Shown here: piece by piece, positions 18,595-25,692 of the stretch
Position numbering within the stretch: position 1 is the first letter of the stretch
How the letters are laid out: each line of letters starts with the position of its first letter
DNA from: Streptomyces coelicoflavus
Lineage (GTDB): Bacteria > Actinomycetota > Actinomycetes > Streptomycetales > Streptomycetaceae
Direction of reading: 5' to 3'
Assembly (NCBI RefSeq): GCF_003112555.1
Contig: NZ_BEWB01000012.1
Span: 1 to 64,000, forward strand
DNA: 64,000 nucleotides
Made by a program: the position numbers and the translations under genes
The notes under the pieces: generated by a model
What the model saw: the letters and a program-made list of their open reading frames with translations, nothing else
What the model was told of the DNA's origin: nothing
Databases searched by the model: none

Positions 18595-19386
18595 GTGAAC
18601 GTACAGATCCTGGGTTGCATCGAGCTTCGCGCCACAGACGGTGGAAACATTCCGGTCAGCCCGACCGTCGGCCGCCTTCTGGCCACGCTGGCCTGGTCCG
18701 CGAACTCCTTCATCACCGACGAGGACACGATCGGCCGGGTCTGGGAGAACAGGGTCCCGGCCCACCCCCGCGACGCCCTCTACACAGTGGCAACCCGGCT
18801 GCGCAAGGCGCTGCATGCGGTCGCCGCGCCGGACACCGCGTGCGACGTGGTCCGGCGGCCGGGCGGATACACCCTGGTCGCGGCCGAGGAGACGGTCGAC
18901 GTCCTCCGCTTCCGCGCCCTCGTCCGGCAGGCCAGGAACGCACAGTGCCGGGGAGAGGAGGAGGCCGCCCTGGAGCGCTACGAGAGGGCGCTGGCCCTGT
19001 GCCACGGCCGTCCCCTGTCCGATGTCCGGACGGCATGGGCGGAGGCCGCGCGCGTGACGTTCGGTCAGGAGCTGCGGGCCGCGAGGATCAACAGCGCGGA
19101 ACTCGCGCTCGGCCTCGGGCGCTGCGACGACTACGTGCCGTTGCTCCACGAGCTGGCCGAGGCCCATCCCCTGGACGAACGGATCACCAGTCTGCTGATG
19201 CTGGCGCTGTACCGCAGCGGACGCCAGGACGAGGCGCTGCGCTGCTTCCGCTCGATCCGCTCACGGTTCGTCGCGGAACTCGGCGTCGAGCCCGGGGGCA
19301 GGCTGCGCATGCTGCACGAACGGATCCTGCGCAGGGACGAGATCGTGCACGGCGGCCGTCCGGTGTGGGCGGCCATGGCGTCATAG
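18595..19386 (+). CDS. Small SARP-family transcriptional activator
   Basis: A 263-residue regulator with the SARP two-domain layout: an OmpR-like winged helix (about residues 1-95; ILGCIELRATDGG, then YTVATRLRKAL and PGGYTLV) and a bacterial transcriptional activation domain (about 97-245; ALERYERALALCHGRPLSDV, then GRQDEALRCFRSIRSRFVAELGVEPG). Members bind direct repeats and switch on biosynthetic genes in Streptomyces. The GTG at 18595 follows AGGGGA and begins just before the conserved QILGCIEL block. It lacks NB-ARC and TPR modules. Its stop codon interlocks with that of the large regulator on the other strand. The likely targets are the peptide locus or the importer, but this is inference. 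Confidence 0.85.
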   Translation: MNVQILGCIELRATDGGNIPVSPTVGRLLATLAWSANSFITDEDTIGRVWENRVPAHPRDALYTVATRLRKALHAVAAPDTACDVVRRPGGYTLVAAEETVDVLRFRALVRQARNAQCRGEEEAALERYERALALCHGRPLSDVRTAWAEAARVTFGQELRAARINSAELALGLGRCDDYVPLLHELAEAHPLDERITSLLMLALYRSGRQDEALRCFRSIRSRFVAELGVEPGGRLRMLHERILRRDEIVHGGRPVWAAMAS

Positions 19387-22300
19387 CCGCCCACCCGTGC
19401 CGGGCCCGTCGTCCGTGAGGTCGTCGAAGTGATCGGCGAGGTAGCGCGCGAGACGTTCCGCCGCGTCGTCCGGCAGGGGAGGCCGCGCGCTCCGTGCCGC
19501 GGGAATCCGTGCCGCCGGGCTCCGGTCCGGCGCGGCGTCGGCCCCGCGGTGTCCGGTGGCCGTCCGGAGCCCGGTGGCCGTCCGGTGTCCGGTGGCCGTC
19601 CGGTGTCCGGTGGCGGTCCGGTGTCCGGTGGCCGTCCGGCAGGAGGACGGGACGCCGATCGCGTCGAACAAGGTCTCCGCCTCGTCGCGGTACCCGGCGG
19701 GGGACCGGACGTCACCGGCGGCCTCGCGGGCGTCGGCGAGGGCGGTCAGCGCACGAGCCAGCACCAGGCGCTGACCCGAGTGCCGGGCCTGCTCCACCGC
19801 CTCCCGCGCCGCCTCTGCCGCGGCGGCGGTCGCCCCGGTCTCCCGGAGGGCCACGGCGTACAGGTTGCGGATGCGGGGCAGCGTGAGGGGGCTGCCGTTC
19901 ACCGCGAGCCCGCCGGCCGTCTCCAGAACCGCCGCCGCTTCCCGGTACCGTCCCTCCGCGCAGTGCAGGGCCCCGCGCACCATCAGGATCTCGATCAGGC
20001 CGGTCCGGTGCCCGGTCTCCTCGGCGATGGTCCGGGCATCGTCGAGGTGGGCCGCCGCCTCCCGCGTCCGGCCCGTGCGCAGCTCGACGGAGGCGAGACC
20101 CACCAGGGAGTCGACCTGGCAGTTGCGGTTGCCCACGCGCCGGGCCAGCCCGAGCGCGTCCTCGTAGGCGAGCAGGGCACGGGCGTCCTGGCCCGCGTCG
20201 TCGCGCACCCGGCCGAGGGTCTCCAGCATCACCGCCTCCGCGTAGAGCGATTCGGAGGCCCGGGAGACCTCGAGGCCCTTCCGCAGAGTGGCGGCGGCAT
20301 CCCGGAACCTCGCCTGCTTCTGCCGCACCAGCGCGTGGTTCACCAGGGTCATCGAGTGGAGGTGCCCCTGCGTGCCGGCGTCGAGCGCGAGCGCTCCGGT
20401 CACCGCCTCCTCGGCCTCGGCGAGCCGCCCCAGCGCGAGCTGCAGGGAGGCCGTGTTGGTCAGCATGATCTTCTCGGCCTCCGTCATGCCGAGGGTGCGG
20501 TAGAGGGTGAGGGCGCGGTCGTAGAAGGGCAGTGCCTCACGCGGTTCGCCCAGCAGTTTCAGCGTCACCCCCGTGCCCTGCGCGCTCCGTGCCTCCCCCG
20601 ACAGCCACCCGGCGTCGCGGGCCGCGAGTTGTGCGCTCTCGTAGGCGCCGAGGGCACCCCTGAAGTCGCCGCTCCGCCACAGGGCGTGGCCGGACGACAG
20701 GTGGACGACCGCCTGGCCCCTGCGGTCGCCGCCGCGTTCGGCCGCCTTCCCGGCGAGCGCGGCCAGCCGCAGCCAGTCGGACAGCGGGCGGCGGTGGTGG
20801 AACAGGTCCTGCAACGCGTCGACGAGCTGCCAGGCGAAGCGGGAGGGCCCGTGCTCGGCCGCGTACGCGATCGCCGCCGCGATGTCCTCCCACTCCCCGT
20901 CGAACCAAGCGAAGGCCTCCTCCGGGGTGCGGAAGGTCCGCGGGGCGGAGCCGCCGACGGGTTCCGGACGGGGCTGCGGGCAGTAGAGGCGGCACGTCAC
21001 GGCGACGCGGGAGACACTCTGCAGGTAGTGGTCGAGGAGGCGGTCGACCGCCCGCGCCCGCTCCGCTCCGGCGTCCTCGGTGACCACGCGTTCCGCCGCG
21101 TACTCGTGCACGAGGTCGTGCCAGGCGGTACGGCCGTCCTCGGTGTCGCGCAGCAGGTGCACCCGCTGGGCGAGCCTCAGCAGGTCGGCCGTGCGGGACT
21201 CGTCGAGTCCCGCGCCCGCCGCGGTCGCGGCCACCGAGCGACCGGTGCCCGGAATCAGCCCCAGGGAGCGGAAGACCCACTTCGCCTCGTCGGGCAGCGT
21301 CGCGTAGGACAGGTCCAGCGCGGCCCGCACGGCGACGCTCTCCTCCCCCTCCACGTGCAACCGGGCAAGACGGCCGCGTTCCGCGAGACTGGTGACGTAG
21401 GCCCGGACGCTCCCGGCGCCGGTGCCGATCCAGGAACCGGCGACGCACAGGGCCAGGGGCAGGTGGTCGCAGAGTTCCACCAGGTGGGCCGCGGCCCCGG
21501 GGTCGGCCGCCACGGCGTCGGCACCGATCGCGGCGCCGAACAACTCCAGGGCCTCGTCGCGGGACAGCACGTCGCAGGTCACCCGGTGGGCCCCGTCCAG
21601 GACGAGCCCGTTCAGTTTCCGCCGGCTGGTCACCAGGGTGAGCGACCCGCTGGTGGAGGGCAGGAGCCGGCGTACGGTCGAGGCGTCGGCCACGTCGTCG
21701 AGGAGGACGAGGACCCGACGGCCCGCCAGGAGCGTGCGGTAGAGCGCGGTCTGCGCGTCCAGCCCCAGCGGGATGTCGTGCGGCGCGCAGCCCAGCCCCT
21801 GCAACAGCAGGGGCAGCGCCTCCTCCAGGGTCATGGGACCGGCGTTGTCGAAGCCCCGCATGTCCAGGAAGAGCTGCCCGTCGGGATAGCCGTCGGCTAT
21901 CCGGTGGGCCCAGTGCAGGGCCAGAGCGGTCTTCCCGGCGCCGGCGGGCCCCACGATCACGGCCGGAGCGCCGTCCTCCCGCCGGCAGGCGTCGAGCAGC
22001 CGCAGCTCCGTGTTCCGGCCGACGAAGCGGTGGGGGGCCCGGGGCAGCTGGCGGGGCACCCAGCGGTGCCAGGAGGGCTCGGCGGGAGCGGACCCGGCCG
22101 TGCGGGGGGCGGCGTCTCCGACGAGCAGCCTCCGGTGGAGTTCCGTGAGTTCGTCCGAGGGGTCGACGCCCAGTTCCCGCACCATGCGGTTGCGCAGGCC
22201 GGTGTAGACGGCCAGGGCGTCCGGGGACCGACCGTCCCGGGCCAGGGCGCGCATCAGCAGCGCGTGCGGGCGTTCGCGCAGCGGGTGCTCGGACGTGAGC

Positions 22301-22851
22301 CGGACCAGGTCGGCGACGGCGGAGCGCGGCCGGCCCAGCTCCAGTTCCGCCTCCGCCCTGCCCTCCTCGGCGGCGATGCGCAGTTCGGTCAGGCGCCGGC
22401 GTTCCGCTTCCATGGCCGGCAGATCGGGGAGCGGGTCGCCGCGCCACAGCGCGAGGGCGTCGTCGTGGTAGCGGTACGCCTCCGCCCACTCCTTGTGCGC
22501 CAGCGCCCGCAGCCCGTCCCTGATCAGCGCTTCGAAGAGGAACGCGTCGACCTCCGCGGGAGCGGCGCGCAGGACGTACCCGGGCTTCTGGGTGGCCAGC
22601 AGAGCCGCTCCGTCCGGGCCGAGGGCGTGCCGGACCTCGGAGACCAGGGCGCGGATCCGTGCGGCCGACGTTCTGGGCAGCCGCTCGTCCCACAGGCCCT
22701 GGGCCAGCCGGTCCACGGAGACGACGCGGCCGGCGTGCAGCAGCAGGACCGCGCAGAGGGCGCGTTGACGCCCCGTGAGGACGACACCCGCTCCGTCGAC
22801 CTGGATGTCAAGAGGGCCGAGCAGACGGAACCGGGGCGAACGACTAGGCAT
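19381..22851 (-). CDS. AfsR-like regulator: SARP domains, NB-ARC ATPase and TPR array
   Basis: A 1,156-residue STAND-type regulator. Residues 1-95 form the winged helix (FRLLGPLDIQVDG; QKPGYVLRA), about 100-245 the activation domain (VYTGLRNRMVRELGVDPSDE), then NB-ARC with P-loop GPAGAGKT at 301-308 and Walker B VLVLLDDV. Residues from about 680 to 1,070 are a long TPR array (repeated ALxxYxxAL units). The C-terminus holds a short tandem repeat (19548-19637) and a Pro/Ala-rich tail. It resembles AfsR, in which nucleotide-dependent oligomerisation and TPR ligand sensing gate DNA binding. The ATG at 22851 is chosen; an in-frame GTG at 22872 is possible. It lies about 100 nt behind the M50 gene and may share its operon. 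Confidence 0.9.
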   Translation of the reverse strand: MPSRSPRFRLLGPLDIQVDGAGVVLTGRQRALCAVLLLHAGRVVSVDRLAQGLWDERLPRTSAARIRALVSEVRHALGPDGAALLATQKPGYVLRAAPAEVDAFLFEALIRDGLRALAHKEWAEAYRYHDDALALWRGDPLPDLPAMEAERRRLTELRIAAEEGRAEAELELGRPRSAVADLVRLTSEHPLRERPHALLMRALARDGRSPDALAVYTGLRNRMVRELGVDPSDELTELHRRLLVGDAAPRTAGSAPAEPSWHRWVPRQLPRAPHRFVGRNTELRLLDACRREDGAPAVIVGPAGAGKTALALHWAHRIADGYPDGQLFLDMRGFDNAGPMTLEEALPLLLQGLGCAPHDIPLGLDAQTALYRTLLAGRRVLVLLDDVADASTVRRLLPSTSGSLTLVTSRRKLNGLVLDGAHRVTCDVLSRDEALELFGAAIGADAVAADPGAAAHLVELCDHLPLALCVAGSWIGTGAGSVRAYVTSLAERGRLARLHVEGEESVAVRAALDLSYATLPDEAKWVFRSLGLIPGTGRSVAATAAGAGLDESRTADLLRLAQRVHLLRDTEDGRTAWHDLVHEYAAERVVTEDAGAERARAVDRLLDHYLQSVSRVAVTCRLYCPQPRPEPVGGSAPRTFRTPEEAFAWFDGEWEDIAAAIAYAAEHGPSRFAWQLVDALQDLFHHRRPLSDWLRLAALAGKAAERGGDRRGQAVVHLSSGHALWRSGDFRGALGAYESAQLAARDAGWLSGEARSAQGTGVTLKLLGEPREALPFYDRALTLYRTLGMTEAEKIMLTNTASLQLALGRLAEAEEAVTGALALDAGTQGHLHSMTLVNHALVRQKQARFRDAAATLRKGLEVSRASESLYAEAVMLETLGRVRDDAGQDARALLAYEDALGLARRVGNRNCQVDSLVGLASVELRTGRTREAAAHLDDARTIAEETGHRTGLIEILMVRGALHCAEGRYREAAAVLETAGGLAVNGSPLTLPRIRNLYAVALRETGATAAAAEAAREAVEQARHSGQRLVLARALTALADAREAAGDVRSPAGYRDEAETLFDAIGVPSSCRTATGHRTATGHRTATGHRTATGLRTATGHRGADAAPDRSPAARIPAARSARPPLPDDAAERLARYLADHFDDLTDDGPGTGGRL
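19548..19637. repeat. Five 18-bp tandem repeats inside the AfsR-like gene
   Basis: Five head-to-tail 18-bp units, the commonest form being GGTGTCCGGTGGCCGTCC on the plus strand, lie in the 3' part of the regulator gene. They encode the hexapeptide repeat TATGHR with one L-for-H change. The unit length keeps the reading frame, so the copy number can change without breaking the gene. Confidence 0.85.
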
Positions 22852-22956
22852 CGGGGAACGGTAAACCAGCACCGTCCCGTTGGGCCACGAGACGCCGTCG
22901 GGCCGGGAGACCCTGCCAGGTCGCCGCGCCCCGTCAAGTCACCGTGCCCCGCCGGG

Positions 22957-24222
22957 TCACGAAGCCCCGCCGGGCCGGGAGGCTCCCTCGGGCGACGCGG
23001 CCCCCGAACGACGGCCCCGCCGCTCGCGGACGGACCGCACCGTACGCCGTACCCGCTCACCGTGGCGCTTCCACCACAGCCGCATCCACAGACCGTGCAG
23101 CCCGACCAGGACGAGGGCGGTGACCAGCGCGTCGAGCAGGCTCCACCAGTCGGAGCCGTCCGTCAGGTGGACGAGGGCCCGGTGCAGCAGGCGCCAGGTG
23201 ACCTGGGTGAGCACCTGGAGACCGATGGCCACGCAGGCCACGCTCCCCACGACCACGGCGACGGCGTACCCCTTGACGAAGCGCCGTTCACGGGCGGGCA
23301 GCGACCGCAGGGGATGCGGGGCCCGGCGCCCGAAGGGCAGGGCGGCCACGTGGCGCAGGTAGCGGGTCGTGTCGGTGAACAGGTTCCGGCAGCCCGTCAG
23401 GTCCTGGACGACGAAGTACAGGTCCGTGCGCATGAACACCAGGCACTGGTTCGCCAGCGCGAGGAACAGGGTCGCCACGACGACGGGAAGCAGGACGAAG
23501 TCCGCTCCCCAGGCGCGGGCCAGCAGGCAGCCGCCCCAGATCACCGCGTCGAGGACGATGCCCGACAGGTAGACCGTGAGCCGCGCCCGCCGGCCCTTGA
23601 GCCAGATGCCCGACACCTCCGTCTGCGCCACCAGGAACTGGAGGCGGGTACCGAGCCTGATCCGCCCGCGCACCCCCGTGGCGCGGGCGGTCAGCAGATG
23701 TGCGGCCTCGTGCAGGGCGATGAGGCACCAGCCGATCACGCACTGCACCAGCACCGTGAAGGTGCCGTACTCCGTCCAGAGGAAGCTGTCCCAGGAGGGG
23801 AAGGTGCCCGGACGCGTCACCGCGACCGCGAGACCCGCGACCGGGACCAGGAGCAGGACGGCGTGCAGCACCGGGTTCATGAGCCAGCGCACGTGGTGCG
23901 CGCGCACCCGGGGGAGCGAGACCGGGGTCTGCGCGACGGGGAACCGCCGCTCGCCGATGGACGCCACCAGTCCGGCGGACGCGAGCCGCTCCACGAAGGC
24001 CCGGACGTCGACGTCCCGGCCGGTGCTCGCACGCAGGCTGCTCCTGGTCTCCTCCACCGTCCGGCCGGCGGACAGCAGCCGAATCGCGTCCATGCCGATC
24101 CCGGGCAGGGCGATGATCTCGTCGGTGCCCTGCCGCCCCACGATCCACTCGTCCCGGTCCGGGCGGAACTCCAGCTCCTGGAAGGAGACCTCCGGGTCTT
24201 CCGCACGCGTCAACGGCTGCAC
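22957..24222 (-). CDS. Membrane M50-type metalloprotease with PqqD-like N-terminal domain
   Basis: A 421-residue membrane protein. The M50 (site-2-protease-like) active site is HEAAH at residues 171-175, inside a membrane helix. The family's second metal-ligand region is represented by RTDLYFVVQDLTG, with Asp at 267. About six hydrophobic segments surround these, and the tail is Arg-rich. Residues 1-100 are soluble and look like a PqqD/RRE peptide-binding domain (EIIALPGIGMDAIRLLSAG, then VRAFVERLASAGLVASIG). The GTG at 24222 has CCGGAG at 8 nt and overlaps the end of the ThiF-type gene by 13 nt, so translation is probably coupled. A role in cleaving or maturing the small peptide encoded upstream is inferred. 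Confidence 0.75.
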   Translation of the reverse strand: MQPLTRAEDPEVSFQELEFRPDRDEWIVGRQGTDEIIALPGIGMDAIRLLSAGRTVEETRSSLRASTGRDVDVRAFVERLASAGLVASIGERRFPVAQTPVSLPRVRAHHVRWLMNPVLHAVLLLVPVAGLAVAVTRPGTFPSWDSFLWTEYGTFTVLVQCVIGWCLIALHEAAHLLTARATGVRGRIRLGTRLQFLVAQTEVSGIWLKGRRARLTVYLSGIVLDAVIWGGCLLARAWGADFVLLPVVVATLFLALANQCLVFMRTDLYFVVQDLTGCRNLFTDTTRYLRHVAALPFGRRAPHPLRSLPARERRFVKGYAVAVVVGSVACVAIGLQVLTQVTWRLLHRALVHLTDGSDWWSLLDALVTALVLVGLHGLWMRLWWKRHGERVRRTVRSVRERRGRRSGAASPEGASRPGGAS

Positions 24223-25286
24223 AGCGGACACTCCGGCCGGGCGGGGTGCCGCACATGGACGAGATGGTCCGGGGCGATCAGATTGATGCCGCGCACGAAG
24301 CCGGGAGCCGTCCGGGCGGTACCGGTGACCAGCGACACGACCTCGTTGGCGATGAGCTGACCCGAGATCCCGGCGGCCGGCGCCATCGCTCCGGTACCCC
24401 CCAGATCCGGGTGCCAGCCGGGCTTCAGTTTGGCCTCCTCGCCCGCGCCGACACACTCGAAGCAGGGGCCGTCGGGCCCGTACACACCGACCGTCACCAG
24501 GGGACCGTTGTAGCCCGCGGTCACCCAGGGGACCCCCAGCTCGGCACAGACCCGGTTGGTCATCTTGTTGATGACGTCGTTGCGCGGCTCGTCGGCGCAC
24601 AGCACGAAGACGTCGGAGCCGGCGACGAGTTCGCGCAGCGCGTCCTCGGTGTCCACCCGCCGCACGTCGTAGGTGAACTTCCCCGAAGAGTTGACCGCGC
24701 CGATCCGTTCCGCGGCCACCTCCGCCTTGGCCCGGCCGATGTCGGCCTCGGTGTACAGCGCCTGCCTGGTCAGGTTGGACACTTCCACGCGGTCCGGATC
24801 CACCAGGTGGAGCGTGCCGACCCCGACCGCGGCGAGCGCCCAGGCGGCGTGGCTGCCGGTGCCTCCGGTCCCCAGAACCGTCACACGGGAGAGCATGACG
24901 CGACGCTGGGTCTCCCAGGGGTCGCTCTCCGGGCGGAGGTCGACGCGCCGGAAGTAGTCGTGGTTGCGGCTGTACCGCTCGATCTCGGTGTCCGTGAACC
25001 CCTCGGGCCGGCCGGCCGCCGCGTCCTCCACGTAGCCGGTGCCGATCAGTTCCCGCACCAGCCGCCGCGCGCCGTCGGTGCCGAGCCGCGGGTGCCGTTC
25101 GGCCAACGCCGTCTCGATGTCCTGAACAGGGGTCGCGCCGTCCATCATGGTCAGGGCGTCCCACGCCCACCCGTCGCGGTCGGTGATCTCCGCCGCGATG
25201 CCGTAGACCTCGCCGCCGAGGCGGACCGTTCCGTCGTCGAACCGGTGCGGGACGTGCTCCCGTTTCACTCGTGGACGTCTCACCAC
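24210..25286 (-). CDS. ThiF/E1-type adenylating enzyme with PqqD-like N-terminal domain
   Basis: A 358-residue member of the ThiF/MoeB/MccB superfamily, which activates carboxylates as acyl-adenylates. The Rossmann nucleotide loop is GTGGTGSH (139-146). It is followed by Asp163 (LVDPDRVEVSNLTRQ) and Arg174, both in the expected ATP-site order. Two CxxC pairs (CFEC 275-278, CPLC 353-356) form the usual structural zinc site. Residues 1-90 resemble a PqqD/RRE domain (GWAWDALTMMDGATPVQDIE, RRLVRELIGTGYVED). Relatives that act on peptides include MccB and the pantocin enzyme PaaA. The gene is 59 nt behind the small peptide gene and overlaps the M50 gene, so peptide modification is the best guess. 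The GTG at 25286 follows GGGAGG. Confidence 0.8.
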   Translation of the reverse strand: MVRRPRVKREHVPHRFDDGTVRLGGEVYGIAAEITDRDGWAWDALTMMDGATPVQDIETALAERHPRLGTDGARRLVRELIGTGYVEDAAAGRPEGFTDTEIERYSRNHDYFRRVDLRPESDPWETQRRVMLSRVTVLGTGGTGSHAAWALAAVGVGTLHLVDPDRVEVSNLTRQALYTEADIGRAKAEVAAERIGAVNSSGKFTYDVRRVDTEDALRELVAGSDVFVLCADEPRNDVINKMTNRVCAELGVPWVTAGYNGPLVTVGVYGPDGPCFECVGAGEEAKLKPGWHPDLGGTGAMAPAAGISGQLIANEVVSLVTGTARTAPGFVRGINLIAPDHLVHVRHPARPECPLCSR

Positions 25287-25345
25287 TTGCCTCCCGGAGT
25301 ACCTCTCGGACGAAACGATCCGCCGGCGATCCGACGATCCGGCGA

Positions 25346-25486
25346 CTACCTGCTGATGGCCTTGCTGTCGATCGTCTCGATCTTGTCGAGCAGGCGGATC
25401 TCGATGAGCTCGGTCTGCCCCTCCAGGTCCGTCGTGACGGCGGGCGACTTCTCGTCGTTCGGCGTGACGTGCTTGACGTCCTGCAT
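25346..25486 (-). CDS. Candidate 46-residue precursor peptide
   Basis: A short gene with a strong ribosome site (GAGAGGA, about 8 nt before ATG 25486), in the same orientation as and directly upstream of the ThiF-type gene. The product begins MQDVKHVTPNDEKS and ends in the segment LIEIRLLDKIETIDSKAISR. The N-terminal half is acidic and polar, as leader peptides often are. The C-terminal half is amphipathic, with Ile/Leu spaced between Asp, Glu, Lys and Ser. There is no cysteine, so a thiazole or lanthionine product is unlikely. Side-chain carboxylates or the C-terminus are possible adenylation sites. I do not recognise the family; the call rests on position, ribosome site and composition. A longer frame starting further upstream is possible but lacks a ribosome site. 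Confidence 0.6.
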   Translation of the reverse strand: MQDVKHVTPNDEKSPAVTTDLEGQTELIEIRLLDKIETIDSKAISR

Positions 25487-25512
25487 GGTCACGTTCCTCT
25501 CTTCACGGGACA

Positions 25513-25528
25513 TCAGGCGTATGCCTGA
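25513..25528. promoter_or_regulatory. Operator-like inverted repeat between peptide gene and third importer
   Basis: TCAGGC (25513-25518) and GCCTGA (25523-25528) form an inverted repeat around GTAT. It is 27 nt upstream of the peptide gene start and lies in the 206-bp divergent region shared with the third importer. It may bind a regulator of one or both units. Confidence 0.4.
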
Positions 25529-25692
25529 CCTCGGTGACCAGATTCCTCCGGCGGGCTTTCCGTCGTCTTTCAGTGACCTTTCCGGGTGGTGGCGCACCCC
25601 GGATGGCGGGACTGGATGTGCGAAAGGTCAACTACCACTCGATATTGGCTGAAATGGGGCAACAGGAGAACCAGGGCACGAGGAGGCACTCC

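Noticed and set aside
19381..22851. The NB-ARC regulator as an antiphage STAND (Avs-type) protein
   Set aside because: The N-terminus is a SARP DNA-binding and activation module rather than a nuclease, protease or membrane effector, so a transcriptional role is better supported.
19429..24360. A 1,643-codon plus-strand open frame over the AfsR-like, M50 and ThiF-type genes
   Set aside because: Antisense shadow. The minus-strand products carry intact P-loop, HEAAH and GTGGTGSH motifs.
22957..25170. A single 737-residue protein covering the ThiF-type and M50 regions
   Set aside because: The upstream third of that frame is out of frame with the ThiF motifs and low-complexity. The M50 protein has its own ribosome site and start at 24222.
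22851..25286. Thiazole/oxazole-modified peptide or lantibiotic cluster
   Set aside because: No YcaO, dehydrogenase or lanthionine synthetase gene is present, and the candidate precursor has no cysteine.
18237..25631. AAGGTCAA half-sites shared by the promoters at 18237 and 25624
   Set aside because: The second copy has no inverted partner. An 8-bp match is too weak to claim a common regulator, although it could be revisited.
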